This document shows positions 42,501 to 56,700 of a DNA stretch of 64,000 bases, one piece after another. Below the pieces are notes generated by a model. That model was not told where the DNA came from and made no database searches. It saw only the letters and a program-made list of their open reading frames with translations. Each line of letters opens with the position of its first letter. Position 1 is the stretch's first letter. The stretch spans positions 711,501 through 775,500 of the forward strand of contig JAIGNY010001213.1 in the NCBI GenBank assembly GCA_020152595.1, in the 5' to 3' direction. The position numbers and the translations under genes are program-made. The stretch is from Chiridota heheva. Taxonomy: Eukaryota; Echinodermata; Holothuroidea; Apodida; Chiridotidae.

Positions 42501-45500
42501 TTCAAAGAATTATGATAGATTTTAAAAAAGAAAGGATGTCTGGTCAAACATGACATATTTGCCAGAAAATATAAAACCCACCAATTGTCCAATTTTAAGC
42601 CACTGCACTTTGCTATTTAAAAGATTTCAAGACAAATCAGTGAGTGTTGGTCTCTACACATCCACAAGACCTTAAAATGCTCAAAACTATAAAATAAAAT
42701 ATACCAAAACTGTACCCATGGTCATGCCCTAACATTTTGCTTTTTTTTTGTACTTAAATGCAAACATTGATCATGTATATCAGAACTATGCACATCAAAC
42801 AGTCTGCACAAAGTCCTTCAAACTGAAATATTTCCTGATCTTGGAATGCAAATTTTCACAAAATGTTTTCAATTTGTTTTACATCCATGATCCCACTCCC
42901 CTCAACAACAACAAAAAGTCTCTTACTCCCTGGCTCCAGGTAGAACTCATCATCCCCCTCGTCCATGTTCTGTTGTAAGGAAAATTAAAAATGTTTCAGG
43001 TTTGAGTCCACATAAATGTTGTAAATATATATGTACATGCTAACACCAATTACAACAAATTAAAGGTTTACATGTACATGCTGACACCAATTACATGTAC
43101 ATGCCAATTACAGCAAATTAAAGGTGTACATGTACATGTACATGCTGACACCAATTACAACAAATTAAAGGATTACATGTGCATGCTGATACCAATTACA
43201 GCAAATTAAAGGTTTACATGTACATGCTGACACCAATTACAGCAAATTAAAGGATTACATGTACATGCTGACACCAATTACAGCAAATTAACGTATTACA
43301 TGTACATGTACATGCTGACACCAATTACAGCAAATTAAAGGTGTACATGTACATGCTGACACAAATTACAGCAAATTAAAGGTGTACATGTACATGCTGA
43401 CACCAATTACAACAAATTAAAGGATTACATGTACATGCTGACACCAATTACAACAAATTAAAGGATTAAATGTACATGCTGATACCAATTACAGCAAATT
43501 AAAGGTTTACATGTACATGCTGACACCAATTACAGCAAATTAAAGGATTACATGTACATGCTGACACCAATTACAGCAAATTAACGTATTACATGTACAT
43601 GCTGACACCAATTACAGCAAATTAAAGGATTACATGTACATGCTGACAGCATAAACATAATTATCATAAACAAATGTTACACAATCATTTTCATAACAAT
43701 TGTTAGTGTAATTGTTGCAAATTAAGTCAGCGATTCTTTACTACTTGAAAAACATTTTTCATAATTTCTTCACCTAGTGAATTACAGTTAGTTTTTTTGT
43801 TTTTCACTCATTTGTTAGTAAGCCCACTGATTGTAAATCATAATTACATGTACCTAATAGTAAAAGATATAATGAATGATGTAAAGAGTCTTAGAGAGTG
43901 GTTAGAATGTTCCAATTGTATGGATGAATGATGTAAAGAGTCTTAGAGAGTGGTAGAATGTTCCAATTGTATAGATGAATGATGTAAAGAGTCTTAGAGA
44001 GTGGTAGAATGTTTCAATTGTATGGATGAATGATGTAAAGAGTCTTAGAGAGTGGTAGGATGTTCCAATTGTATGGATGAATAATGTAAAGTCTTGGAGA
44101 GTGGTAGAATGTTCCAATTGTATGGATGAATAATGTAAAGAGTCTTAGAGAGTGGTAGAATGTTCTAATTGTATGGATGTATGATGTAAAGAGTCTTAGA
44201 GAGTGGTAGAATGTTCCAATTGTATGGATGAATGATGTAAGAGTCTTAGAGAGTGGTAGGATGTTCAAATTGTATGGATGAATGATGTAAAGTTTTAGAG
44301 AGTGGTAGAATGTTCCAATTGTATGGATGAATAATGTAAAGTCTTGGAGAGTGGTAGAATGTTCCAATTGTATGGATGAATGATGTAAAGAGTCTTAGAG
44401 AGTGGTAGGATGTTCCAATTGTATGGATGAATAATGTAAAGTCTTGGAGAGTGGTAGAATGTTCCAATTGTATGGATGAATGATGTAAAGAGTCTTAGAG
44501 AGTGGTAGAATGTTCCAATTGTATGAATGAATGATGTTAAGAGTCTTAGAGAGTGGTAGAATGTTCCAATTGTATGGATGAATGATGTAAAGAGTCTTAG
44601 AGAGTGGTAGGATGTTCAAATCGTATGGATGAATGATGTAAAGAGTCTTAGAGAGTGGTAGAATATTCTAATTGTATGGATGAATGAAGTAAAGAGTCTT
44701 AGAGAGTGGTAGGATGTTTCAATTGTATGGACGAATAATGTAAAGTCTTGGAGAGTGGTAGAATGTTCCAATTGTATGGATGAATAATGTAAAGAGTCTT
44801 AGAGAGTGGTAGGATGTTCCAATTGTATGGATGAATGATGTAAAGAGTCTTAGAGAGTGTTAGAATGTTCCAATTGTATGGATGAATGATGTAAAGAGTC
44901 TTAGAAAGTGGTAGAATGTTCCAATTGTATGGATGAATAATGTAAAGTCTTGGAGTAGTAGAATGTTCCAATTGTATGGATGAATGATGTAAAGAGTCTT
45001 AGAGAGCGGTAGAATGTTCCAATTGTATAGATGAATGATGTAAAGAGTCTTAGAGAGTGGTAGAATGTTTCAATTGTATGGATGAATGATGTAAAGAGTC
45101 TTAGAGAGTGGTAGGATGTTCCAATTGTATGGATGAATAATGTAAAGTCTTAGAGAGTGGTAGAATGTTCCAATTGTATGGATGAATGATGTAAAGAGTC
45201 TTAGAGAGTGGTAGAATGTTCTAATTGTATGGATGTATGATGTAAAGAGTCTTAGAGAGTGGTAGAATGTTCCAATTGTATGAATGAATGATGTAAAGAG
45301 TCTTAGAGAGTGGTAGAATGTTCCAATTGTATGGATGAATGATGTAAGAGTCTTAGAGAGTGGTAGGATGTTCAAATTGTATGGATGAATGATGTAAAGT
45401 TTTAGAGAGTGGTAGAATGTTCCAATTGTGTGGATGAATAATGTAAAGTCTTGGAGAGTGGTAGAATGTTCCAATTGTATGGATGAATAATGTAAAGTCT

Positions 45501-48500
45501 TGGAGAGTGGTAGAATGTTCCAATTGTATGGATGAATGATGTAAAGAGTCTTAGAGAGTGGTAGAATGTTCTAATTGTATGGATGTATGATGTAAAGAGT
45601 CTTAGAGAGTGGTAGAATGTTCCAATTGTATGAATGAATGATGTTAAGAGTCTTAGAGAGTGGTAGAATGTTCCAATTGTATGGATGAATGATGTAAAGA
45701 GTCTTAGAGAGTGGTAGGATGTTCAAATCGTATGGATGAATGATGTAAAGAGTCTTAGAGAGTGGTAGAATATTCTAATTGTATGGATGAATGATGTAAA
45801 GAGTCTTAGAGAGTGGTAGGATGTTTCAATTGTATGGACGAATAATGTAAAGTCTTGGAGAGTGGTAGAATGTTCCAATTGTATGGATGAATAAGGTAAA
45901 GAGTCTTAGAGAGTGGTAGGATGTTCCAATTGTATGGATGAATGATGTAAAGAGTCTTAGAGAGTGGTAGAATGTTCCAATTGTATGGATGAATGATGTA
46001 AAGAGTCTTAGAGAGTGGTAGGATGTTCCAATTGTATGGATGAATAATGTAAAGTCTTGGAGAGTGGTAGAATGTTCCAATTGTATGGATGAATAATGTA
46101 AAGAGTCTTAGAAAGTGGTAGAATGTTCCAATTGTATGAATGAATGATGTTAAGAGTCTTAGAGAGTGGTAGAATGTTCCAATTGTATGGATGAATGATG
46201 TAAAGAGTCTTAGAGAGTGGTAGGATGTTCCAATTGTATAGATGAATGATGTAAAGAGTCTTAGAGAGTGGTAGAATGTTCCAATTGTATGGATGAATGA
46301 TGTAAAGAGTCTTAGAAAGTGGTAGAATGTTCCAATTGTATGGATGAATAATGTAAAGTCTTAGAGAGTGGTAGGATGTTTCAATTGTATGGACGAATAA
46401 TGTAAAGTCTTGGAGTGGTAGAATGTTCCAATTGTATGGATGAATGATGTAAAGAGTCTTAGAGAGCGGTAGAATGTTCCAATTGTATGGATGAATAATG
46501 TAGAGTCTTGGAGAGTGGTAGAATGTTCCAATTGTATGGATGAATGATGTAAAGTCTTGGAGAGTGGTAGAATGTTCCAATTGTATGGATGAATGATGTA
46601 AAGAGTCTTAGAGAGTGGTAGAATGTTCCAATTGTATGGATGAATGATGTAAGAGTCTTAGAGAGTGGTAGGATGTTCCAATTGTATGGATGAATAATGT
46701 AAAGTCTTGGAGAGTGGTAGAATGTTCCAATTGTATGGATGAATGATGTAAAGAGTCTTAGAGAGTGGTAGAATGTTCCAATTGTATGGATGAATGATGT
46801 AAGAGTCTTAGAGAGTGGTAGGATGTTCCAATTGTATGGATGAATGATGTAAAGAGTCTTAGAGAGTGGTAGACTGTTCCAATTGTATGGATGAATGATG
46901 TAAAGAGTCTTAGAGAGTGGTAGAATGTTCCAATTGTATGAATGAATGATGTAAAGAGTCTTAGAGAGTGGTAGGATGTTCCAATTGTATGGATGAATGA
47001 TGTAAAGAGTCTTAGAGAGTGGTAGAATGTTCCAATTGTATGAATGAATGATGTAAAGAGTCTTAGAGAGTGGTAGAATGTTCCAATTGTATGAATGAAT
47101 GATGTAAAGAGTCTTAGAGAGTGGTAGAATGTTCCAATTGTATGGATGAATAATGTAGAGTCTTAGAGAGTGGTAGAATGTTCCAATTGTATGGATGAAT
47201 GATGTAAAGAGTCTTAGAGAGTGGTAGAATGTTCCAATTGTATGGATGAATGATGTAAAGAGTCTTAGAGAGTGGTAGAATGTTCCAATTGTATGGATGA
47301 ATGATGTAAAGAGTCTTAGAGAGTGGTAGAATGTTCCAATTGTATGGATGAATGATGTAAAGAGTCTTAGAGAGTGGTAGGATGTTCCAATTGTATGGAT
47401 GAATAATGTAAAGAGTCTTAGAGAGTGGTAGAATGTTCCAATTGTATGGATGAATGATGTAAAGAGTCTTAGAAAGTGGTAGAATGTTCCAATTGTATGG
47501 ATGAATAATGTAAAGTCTTAGAGAGTGGTAGAATGTTCCAATTGTATGGATGAATGATGTAAAGAGTCTTAGAGAGTGGTAGAATGTTCAAATCGTATGG
47601 ATGAATGATGTAAAGAGTCTTAGAGAGTGGTAGAATGTTCCAATTGTATGGATGAATAATGTAAAGTCTTAGAGAGTGGTAGGATCTTTCAATTGTATGG
47701 ACGAATAATGTAAAGTCTTGGAGTGGTAGAATGTTCCAATTGTATGGATGAATGATGTAAAGAGTCTTAGAGAGTGGTAGGATGTTCCAATTGTATGGAT
47801 GAATGATGTAAAGAGTCTTAGAGAGTGGTAGGATGTTCCAATTGTATGGACGAATAATGTAAAGTCTTGGAGAGTGGTAGGATGTTCCAATTGTATGGAT
47901 GAATAATGTAAAGAGTCTTAGAGAGCGGTAGAATGTTCCAATTGTATGGATGAATAATGTAAAGAGTCTTAGAGAGTGGTAGAATGTTCCAATTGTATGG
48001 ATGAATGATGTAAAGAGTCTTAGAGAGTGGTAGAATGTTCCAATTGCATGCTGGAAAAAACAAAACACTTCTTGACTAAACTGCACTTTCGCAGCTGTTC
48101 GAAACAAAGGATGGCTTACCGTAAAGGAAACAATAATACACAAAGGATGGCCTACCATAAAGGAAACATTGATACACAAAGGATGGCCTACCGTAAAGGA
48201 AACATTGATACACAAAGGATGGCCTACCGTAAAGGAAACATTGATACACAAAGGATGCCTTACCGTAAAGGAAACATTAATACACAAAGGATGCCTTACC
48301 ATAAAGGAAACATTAATACACAAAGGATGGCCTACCGTAAAGGAAACATTGACACACAAAGGATGGCCTACCGTAAAGGAAACATTGATACACAAAGGAT
48401 GGCCTACGGTAAAGGAAACATTGATACACAAAGAATGGCCTACCGTAAAGGAAACATTAATACACAAAGGATGCCTTACCGTAAAGGAAACATTAATACA

Positions 48501-50689
48501 CAAAGGATGGCCTACCATAAAGGAAACATTAATACACAAAGGATGGCCTACCATAAAGGAAACATTGATACACAAAGGATGGCCTACCATAAAGGAAACA
48601 TTAATACACAAAGGATGGCCTACCATAAAGGAAGCTGAATGAGGAGTAGGAGCTGCAGAAAAAATGCTTCTGCTGTGATGTTTGGCGTATCTGTCCGTAT
48701 ATAGCTATGGAAAAATCGAGTTAGACCTGACCGAGGGTTGAACCCAGGACCTACAGCATCTCAGCCGTGTGCTCTGCCAACTGATTTCCTATCTATTCTC
48801 TTACCTATTCTCCCACATGACTGGATATCTAGAAGAAAAGGGTGCTTTTGTTGCAAAGAGAGTGGAAATGAGTTTGAGGATGAGGTGGCTGGTGGTAGCA
48901 TTTACCATTTAAGGTTTCGTATGGATGTGAAGATAGATTTAAAGTCAGAAAAGATGGAAAAGTGATTGAGATGAGAGTATCCATTGCAGCAGAGCAGGTT
49001 GGCCTTAGCTTCAGCTAAAAAGATGGTAGTCTGCAACTGAGAGTAATAATGCTCTGGGTGACGGTAGCACCAGTTGTCTTGTCACCCTCTTCAGAGCTGA
49101 CAGTGTAGATGGATGTGTACTTTGAGAGGTAGAATTTTATTTGGCTGTTGGGCTTGTAGTACTTTTGAGGAATGCGAGTCTGTGATGGCAGTCATTTCTA
49201 CAGACAATCATTTCTACAAACATCTGTTTCTTTTATTAAGTTGAATTTCCATACTGAATGGAAGATTCTCACCATTTTCCTCCTTTAATTGTTTGTATAA
49301 CATCTGATGACTATGCTTGACCAATCAACTGAACCTTTCAGACCCAATCATTATCTCAAAGTGACTAACAGGGAAATGTAAATGCAAATGTAAATATATT
49401 ACTCTGTTACTTACATCTGGTGGAATGTGCCCTCTGCCTGCAGAACCTGATTCAGAAGATGAGAAAAAAGGAAGAAACCAAAGAAGAAAACTTTTTTTGT
49501 AAAATCATGAAATAAATTTAAATTTGTATCAAGGAACAAAAGCATGCTATAAGGTAGCACAGAACTAATTATCTGCCCCATTGAAACCTATGATAAAAAG
49601 AGTCAAGTTCAGGGATATTTTTGAACCAGAACGCATAAGATTTGGGATATTTTGTTATGTTTTCCATAAAGGACTATATAATATCTTTGGGATTAGAGTA
49701 ATTTAAATAGCCAATCACCTGAGGTTTTTGCCTTTTTTGTAGAATAAAGTGAAAGGTCAAGACCTATCATTTCTCTACAATTCTTGAAATTTTCAACTTA
49801 TGGGCTTTATGTCCCATGAAATGGCACCTCTCCAAAATATTTGTATTAGTTTTTCCTAAAGGTTCTCAATTTGGGCTGGCAGAGTAATACCTAATTAGTT
49901 CTGTGCTACCTCAAACTGTATTTGTGCAAAGGTATACTGTAATTATACATGACCACAAACTGTAATATGTATAAATATACTATACATGCAATGTTATAGA
50001 CGCCTACAATTTTAGTTTAACAATGAGTTTGAAATGTTTGTTATTGGTTAATGTTTTACTCTTTAACTTCATCACCCACCTGATCTTGTAGGTTTTTGTG
50101 GCTGCTCTTCTTCTTCTTCCTGAAATAGAAATAACATGAATATTCATTATTTCCTGGCGTAATTCCAACTACTTGCTCTATATCTGTCTATATCTTCTAT
50201 ATCCATCTATACTCCATAATAGAAAATCTTTGAAACAACTTCAATATTCTGTTCACAATTTGCCCTCATCATCTTTAAATCATTTCTTTTCCTTACATCT
50301 CTCGCCAGACAATTCCTGCCATTTTAAGACATTATACCCATTTCCGTAAAAAGCCAAGATGACCCCTTAGTAGGTGAGGTAAAACTCCCTTCAAAAAATG
50401 TGGTTTGTATTTCATCTGGAAGCTAATACAGAAACGTTTCTTTACTTTTCAATCTTCACTGCTCCAAGACTTGGAAATAATCATAAAATTTCCCACTGTT
50501 CTGAATAAGTGTCCAAAATTTGTCTTTGAAAAATTGTAACAGAAATGATATTAATGTGGTAAGTACATATTAATAGGCTTCCCTCTTTCACAACTTAATA
50601 TAACATTCATCACACATGTACATGGGGCACATTCGTAGAGCACATATTTACCACACATACTGTCATTTATTCAAGAAATCTATAATATA

Positions 50690-50723
<34 letters not shown>

Positions 50724-53700
50724 AAATATAAAAAAAACCTTTTCAACCCTTAAATACCTAAGCCAGTCGTGGCACTCCCGGTTGGACTTACCTTTTCAAA
50801 AAATTGTTTGGGTAGCTTAACAACATGATATAAACGTAATTCTGGTATCACTTAAAAGAGCTCATATAGTTCATTAAAAAAAATGTAACATTTTGATGGG
50901 GGTTATGTTGAAGATTTTTGAGAAAAAATGGATTGAAATGTAGAAAATAAAAAAAATGCACAAAATTTAGTGAAAAAAATAAAACATTTTTAAAAGCTTA
51001 CATGCCATACTTCCAGACCTAGCTTTTGCTTGAAAAGCGTGAACAATTGACAAAGACATCAAAGTATTCAATTCCGGTCGAATTTTGTCGGTCCCTATCA
51101 TCAATATTTTTTGGGCAAAATTTTCATGATTTTTAGCCTTTTTTAGACAAATTTTGAAAAAATAATTTAGTCAGGATCGCAGTACACCTACCCCATGTAT
51201 TTTGAGTTTCTTTACATACTTTCAATTGAAAACAAAACGAGCAACTACCCTCTCTTCCTTCATGCTGTTATTTAGGTATAAAAACAAACCCATGTATTTA
51301 CACATACGTGTTCTAGTGTAGCAGATAGTGACCAAGCCGGCAACGCACGCATCCCGGGTCCGAATACTGGCTGTGTGCGCGGCTTTACTTTTTTTGCAAG
51401 TAATTTTAGAGGTGATTATAAATTGTTCATTTCTATTATTTTGCTTTGAGAAAAAAATAATGACTGGTATCATTGGAAATTTCACAAACAATCTAAATAT
51501 GTAAAAAAAAAACTCCATTTGTGTTATTTACCAAAAAAAATACAAACTAAAAAAAATTGCCTAATTTTGCCTAAATTTGGCAAATTTGGATGTTAATATT
51601 TTCTTTATTTTGACTTTTTTATTGAAAAGTTTATTGTCTTAGCATTCACATAAACCAAACTTGTAGTAATAGGTAACAAAAGCAAAGTTTATCAAAATTA
51701 AAATTAAAATTCTGAGAAAAAAAACTCTGCCAAATTTTTGTCATGTTCTTATACACACTGGGCGTTTAAGGGTTAAATGAAAACATAATTTCTTTCCGTG
51801 ATTCCCATTTTCCCCACGGTTATAAACCACCAGAACTGTAGGTTCTTGCGGGTCTGCATTCCTCTTACAAGGAATGCAAGCCCATGAAATAGTTTATTCA
51901 TCAAGAATATTGAATTACGATTGTGTTCGAAGACTTGTTTAATAATTTCAATTGCACATACAGTACAGTCGGGAATAACCGTACACGCTAAGTGCGGGGC
52001 GTTAGTGCACTTACCACCATGATGAATGGAGCTGCCCAAGCGCAAAATCGCGCTAAACGTGGGTTACCGCGCTAACATCATTGAGCTTGAAGCCCTGCAG
52101 ATTCTATTCACCTGTGACTTAACGCGCTAAAAATCGATACACATTGTATGCATTATGTCAATCAAGATCGTAAGTACCTGTGCTTGGTAAAGGGACTCCT
52201 AACGTTGCACAGTTATAATAATCGGATTATCGGATTAGGCCTGGCAGACTTTTTCTTTAGCAAAATGTTTTAACGCGAGGCCTAGAGGAATTAAAAACTT
52301 TCGTAAAATATTATTTTGTTTTCATTCAGTTTCACGTTGAACTCTGGGATATAAATATTTGTTTAATTCAGTCAGCATCGCAACGTTCAGAATCACAGTA
52401 CACAGGCCCTACTTGCAATGTTCGCTTACGAAATGAGGCAATGTTTTCATTTGCATTGCATTTTTTCGAACGGAATTTCAATTAAAATACTTATTAAATC
52501 CATTAGGGAAAAAAAATTGATGTGAAAATTGAATCAATCCTTCGATTAAATTTAATTTTTTTACAGTTTTTGGACAAACAAAATGAATTTCGGGCAAACA
52601 AAAACTGATTCTGGCGATGTTTTTTGATTGAATTTAGCTATCCTATCACACAGTCACATTAAAAAGCCTAGCGTTAGGCTACATGGTTTAATCGATGTGT
52701 AATGGTGTTCTGCTTTTGTTATACAATTAGAATTAGGACATAAGAGCTAATATTTCTAAGCTTTGCTGATATTGGTAGGAGGGTTCTGTTAAATATTAAT
52801 GACTAAATATTTCGTTTGATATTTTTCACGGTTATAGATCTACTGTTAGGCCAAATGTTGAGGATGGGAAATGAATAATTTTAAACTGATGTTGACATGT
52901 TTGTCTTATATTTTTTCCACAGCTTCCGAACTTCTGAGCCTTTGTCAGTTTTGCAGATTAGACAAGATACATTGAAAAATCCCTGGGCCAGTATGGATGC
53001 TTATTAATTGCTTTGTCAGTCTAAGTCAACAAGAATTTACAAAAAACTTTTTTTTTTTTCCTCTTTTTTTTGCATGAATAATTATTTTTATAGTAACGTT
53101 TCTACGCCATTCTGTCAGCAATCCAATATCAAGGACATCCGGCTGCAGCCAGTATGAAGAAAAACAGCTACAGCATTTGGCCGTGAAAAAAGAGGCAGAA
53201 GTCAAGAGGGTCTATAAACTCGTGTCGCGTTGAACCTTTCTTTCTTACTATTAGGCCTACTTGATACAGTAAATAAAAAAATTCCTGTGCATGTGTCAAG
53301 TAATGTTGGGCGTAATGAAATGCTGTTACTGCTTTTTTCTTCCACTTGTGTAGAGTACTTTTTTTTTATATTCCAGTTTATGTACAAAACAGAGTGAGTG
53401 ATATTAGAAAAAAGTGTAGGCCTAAATTAAGTAAGCTCAATTGGGTAAAAAAAAGAAGAAGTGAAATTTAGTGCTGTCAAAACTGCACATAAAATAGGTA
53501 AGCCTGCATTGCTTCATCACTTGAGAATTGCAATATCAGGGTGGTAGAAGGCATTGAATATCAGGGCCTCCGACATGGGGAAGGGCATAGCCCCCCTTCC
53601 CGAATAATGTTCCCCCCTTCCCGAATAATGTTCCCCCCTTCCCGAATAATGTTCCCCCCTTCCCGAATAATGTTCCCCCTTTCCGAATAATGTTCCCCCT

Positions 53701-56700
53701 TCCCGAATAATGTTCCCCCTTCCCGAATAATGTTTCCCCCTTCCCGAATAATCTTCCCCCTTCCCGAATAATCTTCCCCTTCCCGAATAATGTTCAAAGC
53801 AATGGTTTTCAAATTGGTCTTGTGTTGATTATAAAAGCAATGGTTTTCAAATTGATCTTGTGTTATTTATCCACAACAAAATTAATTGACAACATTAATC
53901 TTCCCCCCCTTCCCCCTCCTCCGCTCACCTGCCATATGAAACCTGTGTCAGGGGCCCTGAATATTGGTTTGATCATATTTATGTAGATCCTATTTTTAAA
54001 ATATGATACAGGACTTAGGTCTTTGATAGGATTTTCTCCACAGATGACCGATGGTGGTAAAAGGTGAAGCCTGGTCCAATTCATAATTTTAATTTTACCT
54101 GCTTACTTTTTTTTTTTTTAACCAATGTCTTGTTTTTAAAATAATTATATTCCGCAAAGTTATTTTCTGTCGGAACTTACCTCCACTCTTGACTAACTGA
54201 CTTGGTTTTACTTCACTTCATTTCAAATGTTTCAATCGATGCTTCTTTGTGAAGTGGTACGAGAAAATTTAAACGATTATTTTCCCTGCCATTGGGTAAT
54301 ATACAGTACAACATCCCGTCACAGACCTGGTTATAACAGAGTTTACCTCAGCAGGTACAAGTGTTGCTGCCGCATAAGATTTCACATTTTCCAGGAATCA
54401 AAAACAGAAGATTTCCATCATGCCTAATTAAGCATCTTAACATTTTCTTAAAATTTTGGCAGATATATTCTATCATTATTAACTAGCATGCTTGTTCGGC
54501 ATAACAACACATTAAAGGAGGCATAAAGTCTGATACAATCATTATTTCATATGATAGAGAATACAAAATCTTAACCAACTGCCAAAAACATCAGTCAAAT
54601 TCCTATCTCAAGTTATTCATGTTTGAAATCGACACAGGGGGGCTGCCATTTTGTTCAATTCTGTATTGAAATATTGTGCATGATGACATAGATTCCCCAA
54701 TAGGGACATAAAGATTATAATGTAATTCTTTACATATGTGATTAAAGTTTTTTATTTCAAAATGATGTGACACAAAGTTATATCAGCAGGTTTTGATTTT
54801 TCAATTTCATGTATACACAAAATTTTCCTTCACCCTTACAAAATAAAAACACTTGTTCATAAGCTAGAAAACTTGAGGTACATTTGAAAGAAATACAAAG
54901 CATTCCAAGATCCTGCTGGGCCAATGACATAATCTGCATGTTTTGCAATCAAAATGGCAGCTACCATAAAGTAGTAGCATTAAAGTTTTTAACAATTAAA
55001 CAAAAAATATCTTAGATTGCTTCGGGAGTTATGGAACTTGGTCAGAATATTAGTTATTCTCAATTCTATTATATGAAATAAAGAATTATGTCAGACTGTG
55101 CCTCCTTTAACAGTGAAGTCATTTGTGCCAAAAGAGGTTATATATGAATGATTATTGCTTTAGATTGACTAATATTTAACATTATGTCATGTTTTAATCA
55201 GCAAACTATATATTCCAGCTTATAAATACCTCTGCTTTTAAATGCAATCGATGGTGAAACTCATATTGAGTATAGTTCAAAGAAACGACCATTTTTAACA
55301 GCTGTGGTTATGATTCACATCCCTCAGTATGGTTGACATTGGGATTGTGGAAGCAAGTTAAGAACAAATAAACTAATAGTCGTTAAGAACAAATGGGACT
55401 CACCACGAAATACAATCATTATTTCCATAAAATTCCCTGAAGGAAGGGGGGGGGGGGGGGATCCCCTTCCTGCAGTACTTCAATAATGACGTAAGGAATT
55501 GTAAATGAAGGCCCAAGCAGTACTACAATATATTGGTCAGGTTTGTAACCTCCATGACTACTATGGCGACCATGCAACCAAGGACCACTACTACTGCGAC
55601 CCACCAGGGGCCACAGTGGCCTTTAGGGGCAAATCTGTATAATAAAAGTGGTATAGTAGATGCATATAGGTATACGCTAAATAATGCTATATGAAGCAAA
55701 GGATGAGCTTGGCCCCTCCTATAATCTAAGGTCTTTCACGGTCTTGTATATAGTATAGTGTGAAACTTTTTATAGACTATTCAAGTGACTCTCTGGGCTC
55801 TTGACATCTTTCGAAAAAGAAAATATGCTTGTTGGAAGGACCAGGGCCGGGTTATCCATTTATTTATCAATTTTTTGAACGATCTTGCATGTTGCATCCA
55901 TATACAGTATTTAAGATATTACTGTACTTTCTTGCATCCACATACCTTTGTTGCACCTTTATCTTCAGTAGTTACAATATTGACAGTACTATCTTGCCCA
56001 AAATGATTTTTTTTTTTCTTCAAATACTTTTGTGGATTAGCTGATGATTTTGAGGGCCTATTGGAAATTATCAATATTGACAGTACTAGAAATCAATATG
56101 CACAAACCAATTTTAACAAGCCTTGTTTGCCCAATGGTATATGCAGAACATGCAGCTAGCCAAAATGTTGTGTGGAGGTCCGAGGTTCAGATTCATTAGC
56201 TACCTGCCCCACCCCCACATGGTCATCAAGAAGGAAATTTGGACTGACCATGTACTGTAGCAACAACTATTATTTTTTAATTTATAATCTCGGCGAGTGA
56301 ATATCTTTTCAGGTTTTAAACTTATAGTCAGCAGGTCAGGCTTCCAACATTTCCTGAAATCGAATGATCCTGTTCCACAAAAAATATCAACCCCTTGTAT
56401 TCGGATTAACGAAAAAAATAATTTTACCGAAGTTTAGTAACAAATGAAATTATCAAATTTGTTTCTCATGTGCAACTGAAACACAAAAAGCATGCATTAT
56501 AATTCAGTTTACATTCAAATCGCATAATTTCACGAGATATTTTAATTTCTGAAAAATAATAAAAAGTTCTTTTAACTTGCAAGTACAAGCACTGGTTATA
56601 TATATATATAGTTCATTTATTTTATTGAAATGCAGAAGGATTACTTCAAATTCATAAACATACATTGACTAGATCATGGCAGTATGCAAAAGAAGGTGTC

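Noticed and set aside
47469-48626. 385-codon open frame on the minus strand
   Set aside because: It fuses the 51-bp and 36-bp arrays; both units are multiples of three, and the peptide is purely repeat-driven.
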